In this document: positions 39,074 through 49,762 of the stretch, in pieces
How the letters are laid out: each line of letters starts with the position of its first letter
Numbering within the stretch: the stretch's first letter is position 1
NCBI GenBank assembly: GCA_001247695.2
Contig: LGRX02027868.1
Location: 31,659-95,658, forward strand
Source of the DNA: Cymbomonas tetramitiformis
Taxonomy: Eukaryota > Chlorophyta > Pyramimonadophyceae > Pyramimonadales > Pyramimonadaceae
DNA: 64,000 bases
Direction: 5' to 3'
The notes under the pieces: generated by a model
The model's input: only the letters and a program-made list of their open reading frames with translations
The model's database searches: none
Told to the model about the DNA's origin: nothing
Position numbers and translations under genes: made by a program

Positions 39074-42017
39074 GTGCTGGTATGGATGGTGTGTTGTGGG
39101 CCAGTATTAAACAACCACGGGGTCGACATGCCACCATGTCCTTGCACCGTGTGCCGACTACAAGTTGAAAAACCTCTTCGAACGATACAACGACATACGA
39201 AGCTATACAAGAGATGGCAAGGAGCGGTATACATGGGGGAAAGTAGTAGTGAAGACGATACTTCAAGTGATGACGGGGGTGACCGTAATGGTGGTGATGG
39301 TGGTTCCCTTGGAGGTGATGATGACATGGAAGATGCCAATGCAGAAGCGGACGAAATTCTCCAGGATCATTTGAGAAAGCTGGAAGAACATTGTGCCCGT
39401 CTCCTAAGTCCTGCTGCCAACGATGAGGATATGGATAACCAAGAGGTACCCCTCTTTCTGTATTTCCCAAGGGTGGGCGTACGTATGCCAACAGGTGGGC
39501 ATAGGTTGGGAAATCGTTGAACGTTTCCATAGGGTGGGAACAGGCATTCCCAGAGGCGGGTGTAGGTAGAGCGCTGGGTAAGTATGCCTATGGAAAGCAT
39601 TGGACGTTTCCAGTGGGTGGGCATAGGGCGGGCATTGGGCGGGCATAGGTTGGGAAAACATGGAATGTTTCCATAGGGTGGGCCTGAGCATTCCCAAGGG
39701 CGGGTATAGGTGGTTCACTGGGTAGGCATGCCTATGGAAAGCATTGGATGTTTCCATAGGGTCGGCATAGGGTGGGCATAGGACGGGCATAGGGTGGACA
39801 TGCGGAGGGAAATGCCTTTTTTTTATTTTGCAGTTCCTGTAAAGTTGGGGATGCCTCTCGTGATTTCACAGGTCGTTGATCACGTCTATGCCGAGAAGGT
39901 TTCAACAATGCATCGTCTTGTCATTGATCTGCTGGAAACGAAATCCGAGCACAATGCTACCCAATCCATGTTTGATCAAATCTTCAATCTCATGCGGCAA
40001 ACGGTGATTGGCAACGTTGACATCATCGGCAATCAGAGACGGAAATGGTTTCCCGACCTCCTTCAAACAAGCTTTGTCTATGTGGAAGGATTTTGCCCTG
40101 CCGTACCATACCGCCGACGTTTGCAGGAATGAATGCATGATCTTCACTCCGGGCCGGCATGACGACCTTACCCAGTGCCTCCATTGCCACAAACTTCGGT
40201 GTCACCCCAGCTCTCGACGTAACGGACGGCTTATTCCGGGAAAGCCGTACAAGGTATTTAGGTTTTGGCGCTTGGACGAACTCCTGCCGATGCTATATTT
40301 GATACCAGAGATGGCCGAGCTCTTGGTATCATGGAAGATAACTACACCCGCGGAGAACGACGATCTGCCGGTTGTGACTACGTTTCACATGAACGGTATG
40401 TATACCTAGACTCACCCTATGTTCACCCTACGTCCGCCCTATGCTATCCCTGTGATCACCATAGGGAATGGGAATCTCAAAGTTTCCCGCCCTATGCCCA
40501 CCTTATGCCCACCCTATGTTTACCCTATGCCTTTACTATGTATCGGTTCCGTACGTATACCGTGCCTATGGAAAGCTTCTTCCATAGGGAGAACATAGGT
40601 ATGGAAACGTCTGGCTGCACTGTACGTTTGTTTATGTGTTATGTATGTCGCAGGTCAGATGCTAGAAAAACAGCTGATGCTAGTCCGTGGCATATATGCT
40701 TCAATATCTAATGAGAAGGTTGCACCATACACTGGGCCACAAAAGCGACGAGTGGAGGTGATTGGCAAGCAAACACCGATAACCTTGGATGAAGGTACGC
40801 AGTGCCTTAGATGCCTTTGCAGTAGATGTCCGCCCTGTGCCCACCCAATGGAAATCTTTCCCGCCATATGCCCGCCCTATGCCCACCCTTGGAGCTGAAA
40901 AGAAATATTCCATCCCTGTGCTCACCCTATGCCTCCCCTATGCCCACCCTTTGAAATTCGTAACCATCTTATGCCCACCCATTGATCACCCACAGGTGAC
41001 ATAAAAGGTATACGGAAGTATATGCGCACGAATTGCCCATGGGCCCAGCTCCTGCAAAACGACTTTGACACCAAACTCGCTGAATGGAAGCGATTGAGTT
41101 TGAGAGAACGGCGGATCATGCCACGACCCGTCATCCAAGATCTGGAGACATGGCGGTTGAACCGGTTGACGAGGGAATGTCGTCCTTTGAGTACCAAGGA
41201 GCGTTGTTATGTCTACATGGACGGTGTGATGAAGAGTCAGCACGTGAAAGTCGGACGAGACACTTTTCGTACGCGATCCGCCGACCGCCACCTCACCACC
41301 TGTCAACGATACATAAAGGCAATCTTTGATACCCCAGTAAATGGATTGAATGCCCATGAAGACAGGTCGTTCATCCGATGCCCACCCTATGTTCGCCCTA
41401 TATTGGCCCTATGCCTACCCTGTGTTCGCCCTACAACATCCCTATACCGTAACATATATCATAGATCATGCGTATGCTCACCCTGTGCCCACCCTACGAC
41501 CACCCTACACCCTCCCTATGATTACGAGTTAAGCTTTCCCACTCTGTGTCCGCCCTATAGCCGCCCTATGTCCACCCTGTGCCCACCCTATGCTCACCCT
41601 TTGGAAAGTATGTGTTGCGGGTACGGCGAGCTTCTGAAAATTTATAGCATCCCGGTTGGCAGGAAACAATTGGTTTTCCTCAAAGTAAGATGGTTTCCAT
41701 TGAAGGCAGCATTTCAAGATACCGTGGCGAACAATATGATGTTGAGGTCGGACTTGCCATGGGACCTTTCCGAGGTTTTCATCCAAGCATTTGAGATTGA
41801 GTGCTTGGTGTGCATTGTACCCATTCCATGGAACTTTGACCGGTTCATCACGACCAAGAGAATTCCAGCTGGACGACCCGATGCAAATAGGTTGGTATAT
41901 TATCTCGGCGAGCACAAACTCGGTTTCAATGATCCACCATGGAGATATGATAAAGACAAGATGATGCTCATACTAGATAGGCATGTAGATTTTGTGGGCG
42001 ACTTACATGACGAATAA
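39074..42017 (+). pseudogene. TNP2-like CACTA transposase, fragmented
   Basis: Pieces in order: 39074-39450 (CPCTVCRLQ...RTIQRH, an N-terminal CxxC-His segment as in tnp2 proteins, then an acidic Ser/Asp/Gly stretch); 39826-40130; 40060-40400, reading ADVCRNECMIFTPGRHDDLT, CLHCHKLRC and later KVFRFWRLDELLPMLYL, the hallmark zinc-like segment ahead of the TNP2 catalytic domain; 40641-40795; 41005-41360; and 41635-42017 (IYSIPVGRKQLVFLKVRWFP, like the C-terminal tnp2-associated domain). Frames shift between pieces, and repeat arrays separate them, some with GT/AG borders (CACAG|GTGAC at 40995). The core catalytic domain is not seen, so the copy is probably dead. Confidence 0.6.
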
Positions 42018-43179
42018 CTTGTTCATTTCATAGATGGAATTATTCTGTATATTAATATGTATATATGTAGTAAAAGCCCTATGGAAAGCCTGGATATATC
42101 ATGAATCATCACCCTATGCTCACCCTATGAAACCTGAATGGTTATACCTATGGAAACCCTTTCACAGGTACGGTATCCCTTGGGAAATATGTTTCCATAC
42201 GGATGGTATACCTACGGAAGACCTTTCCACTGGGTGGCTCACCCCTGGGAAAGCTCATTCCATATGCTGGCTATACCTATGGAACTCGGTTCCATACGTA
42301 CGGTATACGTGTGGAAACGTATTCCATATGGATACTATAGGTATCGACTTTGCCACCTGTATCAGGAGTATACCTACGGCATGCTCACCCTGTGTTATCC
42401 CTATAGCTAACCCTATGGAAACCCCTATGGAATTACGTCTTTATTGACCGAGAATACGCAGAATGAATTGTATATTTCCATAGGTATACTATCCCTATGG
42501 GGGCCCTATGGAAAGCCCTATGGAATTACGTTGATATTCCCGAGAATACGCAGAGTGAATTATACGTTTCCATAGGCCTACCATACCTATGGCATCCCTA
42601 TGGAAGGCCCTATGGAATTACGACTTTATTCCCGAGAATACGCAGGGCGAATTGTACATTTCCATTGGTGTACTATCGTAATGCCCGCCCTATGGAAAAC
42701 CTTGTGGAAAACTCATAGTATACGCTAAGTTTCCATAGGTGCGCTATCCGTACGCCCGCCCTACGCCCGCCCTTGGACATGCCTATGGAAAGCGTATGGG
42801 AAAGTTATATTTTCCATAGGGCTTTCCATCGGCCCCCTATGCCTATAGCCGCCCTATGGAAGGGTTTACATTTTCCATAGGGTTTTCCATAGTCCTGGTT
42901 ATGCCTATAGTCATCCTATGGAAATGTTTACTTTTCCATAGGGTGATTATACGGCCTTCCATGCCTATGGAACGTCCTTTTCCATAGGCATACAGCCCTA
43001 TAGAAACCCTATGGAAACTCCAAAAGGGGGTATCCCGATGGAAATACCCTATGGAAAACTTTCCAAGCCTTTGGAAAATATTTCCTGATTTTCCCGAGCG
43101 TTCCCAAGGGCGGGCATAGGGTGGGCACAGGGATGACATGCCTATGGAAAGCTTTCCCAAGGGTTGCAGATCTGTAGGG

Positions 43180-44013
43180 CAATTTGGTAATCCTCATAAG
43201 AGATCAGTAGCCAAGAAACACCTTATGGCACTGACTCAAGGAACCCAAACCTTTGCAGATTATTTGCGCACATTTACATCACTGGCTTCTCTAGCAGCAG
43301 TTGATTTAAATGATGTGCTGATAAAGGACAGATTCGTCACTAGTATGGATCCAGATCTCCGCAGACAGTTCCAACTCAGATTCCTGACAGAAGAACAGAG
43401 GAACAATCTGTCGTGGCAAGAAACCACACAGATATTGCTTGATTTGAACTACGTCATTCACTCAAAGCAATCAGAAACCCTTCACTATCGGGGTCAGAAG
43501 GAGCAGTCATCTGGAGGTCCAGCCAAAAAGGAGAAAGACAGAGGACGTGGCCAGAAGCCATATGACAGATTCAACAGAAATCGGAATCAGAATCAGAGTG
43601 GCAGCCAGAACTCCAATCAGAATCGGAACAAGGGAAAAGGTGGAAAAGGCAAGGGAAAAGGAAAAGGAAAATCACAGAATGATGAGACTTGCAATCGTTG
43701 TGGTCGTCCTGGTCACATCGAGAAGGATTGTTTTGCCACCAGGACCAATGATGGAAAGGAGATCAAGGGAAAGCCACCAGCTCAGAATCCTTTTCAGAAT
43801 AAGAGACAGCCGCAGCAGAATCAGGGTGCGAAGGATGGGTCTGGCAAACTCATCAACACAATCAACACCTTGGTCAAGGAACTGAAGAGTCAGCACAGCA
43901 TTAATGCAGCAGTTGCAACTCCAGCAGCTCCAGTTCCAGCTTCAGCTCCAGCTCCTCAGGGAAACTCTCAGGGTACTGCGCAGGTACCGGTGTTGAGAGC
44001 ACCCCGAGGGTAG
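43180..44013 (+). pseudogene. gag: gag, 3' part, with CCHC zinc knuckle
   Basis: Resumes the capsid domain directly after the transposon (FGNPHKRSVAKKHLMALTQG, then LRTFTSLASLAAVDLNDVL) and continues through a very basic Lys/Gly/Asn/Gln-rich nucleocapsid to the zinc knuckle CNRCGRPGHIEKDC (43690-43731), which binds the RNA genome. A Gln/Pro/Ala-rich tail ends at a TAG at 44011-44013. The protease frame is open one base back (-1) across this stop, so Gag-Pol would be made by -1 frameshifting. Confidence 0.82.
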
Positions 44014-44552
44014 ATCAGCCTGAAGATGCCACTGAAGCAAGTGGCCAGGTTGAGAGTATCTCAGAAGAAGTCCTTTCCAGTCTGACATTGCAGTTTCAGC
44101 AGATGGACAATCCCTCAGAGCACATCGCACAGATGCAGTCTCAAACAGCACAGCTGAAATCACAGAAGAAGCTGTTGTTGTACAAAGGGAAAGTATATGG
44201 ACAGAGTACTCACATTTTGGTAGATCCAGGAGCCACATCGTCTTTCATCGACAGACAGTTTGCTGCTCAGCTTGGTATAGCTCCCACAGATTCTTCATCA
44301 TTTTCAGTGGGATTGGCTGGAGGAAGCCAACTACCATGCACATCCTATCTTCCCAAGGCTACATTTTCTCTGGGCAAGTATAAGGATGCAGAAGATTTCT
44401 ACATCATTGACATGAAACCATTCACTGTCATTCTGGGTCAAGATTGGTTGGAGAGGAGGAATCCACACATTGACTTTCAGACTAAAAGCCTGACGATTAC
44501 TAGGAAGCATTCATCAGGCTCCAGTATTCGCACAGTATTGTCCAGAGTTTAG
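44014..44552 (+). pseudogene. pol: pol: retropepsin-like protease
   Basis: The frame is open before and across the gag stop. The core reads THILVDPGATSSFIDRQFAA near 44210-44270, the D-S/T-G-A-T active-site loop of Ty3 proteases but with Pro in place of Ser (D-P-G-A-T). It continues with QLPCTSYLPKATFSLG and FTVILGQDWLERRNPHIDF, the usual flap and C-terminal IIGxDxL-like motif. It ends at TAG 44550-44552, out of frame with the reverse transcriptase, so the polyprotein is broken here. Confidence 0.75.
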
Positions 44553-44582
44553 CAGACTCCAGACTCAGATGGCCTTCCTGAA

Positions 44583-46435
44583 ATGGAATTGGTCAGCGCC
44601 ACCACCATGAGAAAGCATCTTCGTCGCATTCGATCCAGTGGTTCGGCTGAAGAAGCCGTAGCATATCTTTTTTTTCTCTCAGTGGTCGATGGTGAACTGG
44701 TCTTTGCAGCAGCAGACTCAGACACCACTATGGAAGACCCCGAGGTCACAGCAGCACGTGATCAAGTGAGAGAAGACTTAAGATTCAGACATATTCCAGG
44801 AGGATCTTCCAGCTGGTCATAGGCCAGAACGGTTTGAAGGTGGTTATCATCGAATCAACATTGAACCTGGACATAAGCCACCATCGCAGCCAGTACGTAC
44901 CATCCCAGTACCCATGATGGAGGAGCTCAAACGGCAAATCATTAAATATGTCGAGTTGGGTATCCTTCGTCCATCATCATCACCATATGGGTGCCCAATC
45001 ATTTTCGCTCCTAAGCCAGGGGGGGAGTGGAGGATGTGTTGTGATTATCGTGCCCTGAATAACATCACCTACCATAAAGGACACGTATCCATTGCCACCA
45101 CACGACACCCTACTTGAGCAGCTGAAGGGAGCACGCTGGTTCAGCAGATTTGATTTCAACCAGTTTTTCCACCAGATCCCCATTCATCCAGACGACATTC
45201 ATAAAACTGCTATTCGCACCAGATACGGTTCTTATGAATGGACAGTTGTGCCTTTCGGATTGACCAATGCTCCTGCAACAGCACTTCGTGTAGGAAACCG
45301 GGCATTCTTCGACTTCATCGACCAGTTTCTTGTCATTTTCATGGACGACACTATTGTATACAGTCCAGACTTTGACAGCCATGTGAAGCATGTTCGACAG
45401 TTCCTCCAGCGTTGCAGAGATCACCAGTTCTTCATCAGGCCTTCCAAGGTGGAGTTGTTCGTCAGATCTATAGACTTTATCGGACATCACATCTCTGAAG
45501 CAGGCCTATCCATCATCGAAGACAGAATCCGAGCAGTCATGGCAATTCAGCCTCCAGTGTCTTATGGTCCTACCGTTGGAAAGCAGCCTCTACGCCGTAT
45601 GGCTAAAGATGGCAAGCCATCCCTTCGGTCATTCTTGGGCATGGTCGGTCAATTTAGGAGATTCATACCAAAGTTCTCCAAAGTTGCCGAGCCGCTCAAT
45701 CGTCTCCTTAAAGATAATGCAGAGTTTGTCTGGGAATCTGAGCAGCAGCAGGCATTTGATAACCTCAAAAGTGCCATCTGTAACGCTCCAGTATTGCAGC
45801 TCCCATATCAGAAACTGCCATCTATTATGGAGGTCGATGGATCAGGCACACACGTTGGTCAAGTAATACTCCAGGATCAAGGAAAAGGTATGCCATGTGG
45901 TTATCACAGCGTCACTCTATCCGATACAGAGAGACGTTGGCCTATTCCTGAGATCGAGCTATTTGCCATTGTGGAAGGCTTCCGATTCTTTCGCCACATC
46001 TTGTTGGGAGCTCCTGAGACTATTGTACGCTCAGATCATCAGCCACTGGTTTATTTCCAGACCAAATCCACACTGAGCCCCAAACAGGCACGGTGGTTGG
46101 ATGAGCTCTCCGAGTACAACTTCCGTATAGAGCACATTGCTGGCGAGAAGAATAAGGTTGCAGACGCACTCACGCGTATCTCTACACTCTTTGAACTCAC
46201 TGATTGTCTGAAACACATAGACATCACCGAGGTTCCAGTCATACCACCCACAGATTCTACATTCATTGCTCTTATATCTTCTTCATCAGCTCATCAGCTG
46301 CACGACATTATTATATCCGAATATGATCGTGATACATTTGCACAGACTATTTTGGCTAAGCTGACATCATCGACTTCATCCGCAGTCAGTCAGCAGCTTC
46401 AGCTTCGAGCTCATTCAGGGGTTGATCTATCGTAA
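44583..46435 (+). pseudogene. pol: pol: reverse transcriptase and RNase H
   Basis: Three frame pieces (44583-44822, 44823-45117, 45092-46435) joined by one-base shifts. Reverse transcriptase motifs: ELGILRPSSSPYGCPIIFAP, GEWRMCCDYRALNNITY, then YPLPPHDTLLEQLKGARWFS with FDFN (first catalytic Asp), FGLTNAPAT, and FMDD at 45338-45349 (the YxDD box; F for Y). IDFIGHHIS follows, then the thumb (FLGMVGQFRRFIPKFS). The RNase H domain spans about 45830-46160, with VDGSG, PEIELFAIVE and VRSDHQPL supplying D, E and D. It copies element RNA into DNA for integration. The breaks make this copy inactive unless they are sequence errors. Confidence 0.85.
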
Positions 46436-46494
46436 GACCATATAATTATGGCAGACAGCTGTACATTCCACCAACAGCTAAAGTCCCCACAGAT

Positions 46495-47892
46495 GACGGT
46501 GAGATCACACAGCTTCGCCACATTCTCCTTCATGAGTGCCACTCAGCCACTATTTCTGGTCATGTAGGCAAAGATCGCATGCTTCATCTTCTGCGTAGCC
46601 GGTATTATTGGCCAGGAATGACAACGGCAGCCATCAAGTACATTCGGGAGTGCCCCGTTTGTCAGCGCCATGGTCGAGGCGACACAAGCCTTATGGTCAG
46701 GCACATATACGATATTCCGTGCCTAAGACAAAATGGCTAAATGTATCTCTTGATTGGATCACTGACCTGCCTATCACCACTAATAGGCACGACAGTATAT
46801 TTGTGGTAATGTGCCAATTCTCTCATCGCTGTCATATCATCCCCTTCAGCATGACATGGACAGCTCAGCATACTGCTTCTATCTATATGCAGCATATCTT
46901 CAAGCTCCATGGTCTTCCGAGGAACATCATCTCAGATCGAGACCCCAGATTCACCTCTACATTCTGGCAGACACTGTGGAAATCTACTGGTACGAGATTG
47001 TCCATCGACGTCATCACACCATCCACAGTCGAATGCTGCCAATGAGAGGAGCCATGCCTTCATTGAGGACATCCTCAGGTACTTTTCAAATTGTTGATTT
47101 ATGATTTGATTTCACCATCCTCTGGTTTATAAACTGATTAAGTAGTATTTTTTCATCCTCAGGTGTTGTTGCAACGATACTTCAGCCAATTCGTGGGAGG
47201 ACAAGTTGCCTCTGGTGGAGTTTGCAATTAACAATACCGTTTCTGCATCAACTGGTTATTCACCATTTTATCTCGACTCGATGGCGCAACCACTTTCGCC
47301 TCATGACCTGGTTATCACTATTCCGCCAGAAGCTCCTGTTCCAATACAAAGAGCTATTCGAGATCATTTTGACCAGTACTCGGCTGTTCATGCCAACGCG
47401 GTAGACAACATTTCCCGAGCAGCAGAAATTAGCCAAGCCAGATTCAATAAGACGCACATGCCTCAGCAGTTTGCAGTTGGGCAGAAAGTTCTTTTACGGA
47501 CCGAGTTTATTCAATGGACTGGTTTGACAGAGGCAGGCCGACACTTTAAGCAGCCATATATTGGGCCGTTCACTATATCCAAAGTGCTTAGCCATGGGCG
47601 TGCATACGAGTTAGATTTCGGAAACCTCGATATCCGTATTCATCCGGTACAGCCTGTATCCAGATTAGAGCTGTACAATGACTCGATCCAAGCACCTTTG
47701 CCTCTGCCACAAATGATCACCGAAGAAGGGCAACCACTGTTTGAGATATCACATATACTCTCGGATAAGTTCACTAGAGGTGTCAAATACTATTTAGTGC
47801 GATATGCAGGCTACGGCCCTGAGCATGACACCTGGGTCAAAGCCACAGAGCTGACCAATGCAGCAGACATTATAGCTGCCTATGAAGGCTAA
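46495..47892 (+). pseudogene. pol: pol: integrase with chromodomain, containing an intron-like 84-bp insertion
   Basis: The HHCC zinc domain (HECHSATISGHVGKDRMLHLL to CPVCQRH) lies at about 46520-46670. The catalytic core has SLDWITDLP and IISDRDPRFTSTFW for the first two Asp, then, after a one-base shift near 47025, HPQSNAANERSH with the Glu. After DILR the frame is interrupted by 47079-47162; it resumes CCCNDTSANSWEDKLPLVEF, the normal Ty3 continuation. A GPY/F-like segment (QPYIGPFTISKVLSHGRAYEL) precedes a C-terminal chromodomain (FEISHILSDKFTRGVKYYLV, YAGYGPEHDTWVKATEL), which steers integration toward methylated histones. This makes the element a chromovirus. Confidence 0.82.
47079..47162 (+). 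other. Intron-like insertion in the integrase
   Basis: 84 bp starting GTACTTTTCAAATTG and ending TTTTTTCATCCTCAG, with stops in the reading frame. Removing it rejoins GAG GAC ATC CTC AG|G TGT in frame. The string CATCCTCAGGT occurs at both ends, so it has the form of an insertion that duplicated an 11-bp target containing AG|GT. Confidence 0.65.
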
Positions 47893-48866
47893 ACATTATA
47901 TTAAGCCTTATGCCCTTACTTCTTGTAATATATACTAATACATGTCGACTATCTATATAACCTTGCTCTTAATGTTTTATCATTATGTTGCATAGAAGCG
48001 GGAAATTGATCCTTCCTTGCTAAAGGTGTAGTGAGCCTTGTTCAAAATCATACCCTTGCACAGATACGCACACATGCGAGATATCATATCTGTGGATAAA
48101 TAAAACTGCTATATGCTACCTTTGCCAAAGCCGTGGTTTGTCATCGGATTCTTGGTCACTCTTCCGAAGCTACCGGAGATATCGACTGAGGTAGACGGAG
48201 TTGTGATCCTAAGTTGTGCTTGACAAACATAACTAAATAAATTTCACATTAGTACGTGGCGAATCCATTCTCACTCATCGCGATAGATGTTCGTCAAAGC
48301 GTGCGTACTGGACAAAAACATTGAGGAGTTGAGCAGACCGGTTGAGGATTATAAGTCCAATTCCGTTAAGCGGGGCCACTCCGTTTGCATTAAAAACAAG
48401 CCCCAAAAATCGGGCTCCCCATCGCCACCTATGATCCTCCAAAGTAGCTTAAGGAGGGGAGGAAGGGTTGGGTGCACTATATCAGGCCGAGAATCATGCG
48501 ATTATAAATCGTTAAATCGTGGGATCATCGTTCGCTAAAGCGACGACGGCTAGCGCAAATAATCCGTAACGTAGACTTCGGATGCTTTGAATCGTCACTC
48601 TGACGCACGATACGTGTGGGTCAATCAGTAATCCAGCGTCAATCTGCATCACGAAACGCAATTCATTGAACCTTCAAAGGTGGGCTACATCCTGAGAACT
48701 GTAAGGTGAGGGACTAAAGTGGACTCAGTTCCCCCCAATAACCTAAAAACACCATGAGGGACGCCTCAAATCGGTGTAAGAAGACTGGTACCAGCAAGAA
48801 GCGACAACAACAAAGATATCATAGACATATACAAAGGTATGCCCGTTGTGAGGTCACAACTCTTTT
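47893..48866 (+). other. Chromovirus 3' untranslated region
   Basis: No supported gene. AT-rich to about 48250, then more GC-rich. It ends at the polypurine tract. Confidence 0.5.
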
Positions 48867-48879
48867 AAGAGGGGAGATC
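48867..48879 (+). promoter_or_regulatory. Polypurine tract
   Basis: AAGAGGGGAGATC immediately before the TG of the 3' LTR: the plus-strand primer site of reverse transcription. Confidence 0.7.
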
Positions 48880-49297
48880 TGTCAGGGTCATGACCGATGA
48901 CATATGTGTCATACATGTCATACGTGTCATACCTGTCAGACATGTCATACCATGTCATGTCATGTCACAGTCGGTCGCGTCATATATTATTATGACAGTC
49001 GGTCGCGTCATATATTATTATGACAGTCGGTCGCGTCATATATTATTATGACAGTCGTCAGTACGGTCGACCATGACTGTACCTGTCGTCAGATGATAAT
49101 GTCACATCATCTGTCATTATTCAAGGAAAGACTTGAATGACCCTGTCATCGAGAGTTCGTACGTCGAACTCGAAGATGACAAGCAAGATACATCTTGAAG
49201 TACAAACAAGAACCATTTTTGCTTTAAGCATGTGCGGAACACGCATGCACAGCATGAACGAACTATTCGTTATCACCATGCTGGTCGTTCAACCTAT
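48880..49297 (+). repeat. 3' LTR of the chromovirus, first part
   Basis: Matches 31063-31481 with a few substitutions. It ends in CAACCTAT, where the 7.6-kb transposon enters; the last four bases (CTAT) are the duplicated target. Confidence 0.88.
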
Positions 49298-49356
49298 AAC
49301 GACCATATCGCAAAAATGAGACACGCGGGTGTCTCATTATATTCTCATTTTTTGAA

Positions 49357-49762
49357 AAGTTATGATAACGAGGTTTTTTTTATATGACTAGATAGCATTT
49401 GGAGAGTAGATAATGACACGTTATTTCAAAATTTGAAATTTTAGGGTATAGCCCGAAATTTGGGGTTTCCAGGCGATTTTTCGCCCCGTTTCGGGCGGTG
49501 CTCAGGTGTCAATCGGCGGAAGTTATGATAACGAGGTTTTTTTTATATGACTAGATAGCATTTGGAGAGTAGATAATGACACGTTATTTCAAAATTTGAA
49601 ATTTTAGGGTATAGCCCGAAATTTTGGGTTTCCAGGCGATTTTTCGCCCCGTTTCGGGCGGTGCTCAGGTGTCAATCGGCGGAAGTTATGATACCGATGT
49701 TTTTTTTATATGACTAGATAGCATTTGGAGAGTAGATAATGACACGTTATTTCAAAATTTGG
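49357..49762. repeat. 163-bp tandem repeat at the transposon's left end
   Basis: AAGTTATGATAACGAGG starts at 49357, 49520 and (as AAGTTATGATACCGATG) 49683. Units include TTTTTTTTATATGACTAGAT and GATTTTTCGCCCCGTTTCGG. The third copy is cut short where the minus-strand gene begins. It could be an array of subterminal protein-binding sites. Confidence 0.8.

Larger units (their letters stand above)
35478..43179. mobile_element. CACTA/TNP2-type DNA transposon, 7.7 kb, inserted in gag
   Basis: Perfect 43-bp terminal inverted repeats (35478-35520 and 43137-43179) start CCCTACAGATCTGCAACCCT. The target duplication is CAA (35475-35477 and 43180-43182), the 3-bp length of the CACTA (EnSpm/CMC) superfamily; the terminal CCCTA replaces the usual CACTA. 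Deleting the element and one CAA restores gag in frame (TFLRQ then FGNPHKRS). It carries dense subterminal arrays of CCTATGG/CCATAGG and a broken TNP2-like transposase, both typical of the superfamily. Confidence 0.88.
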
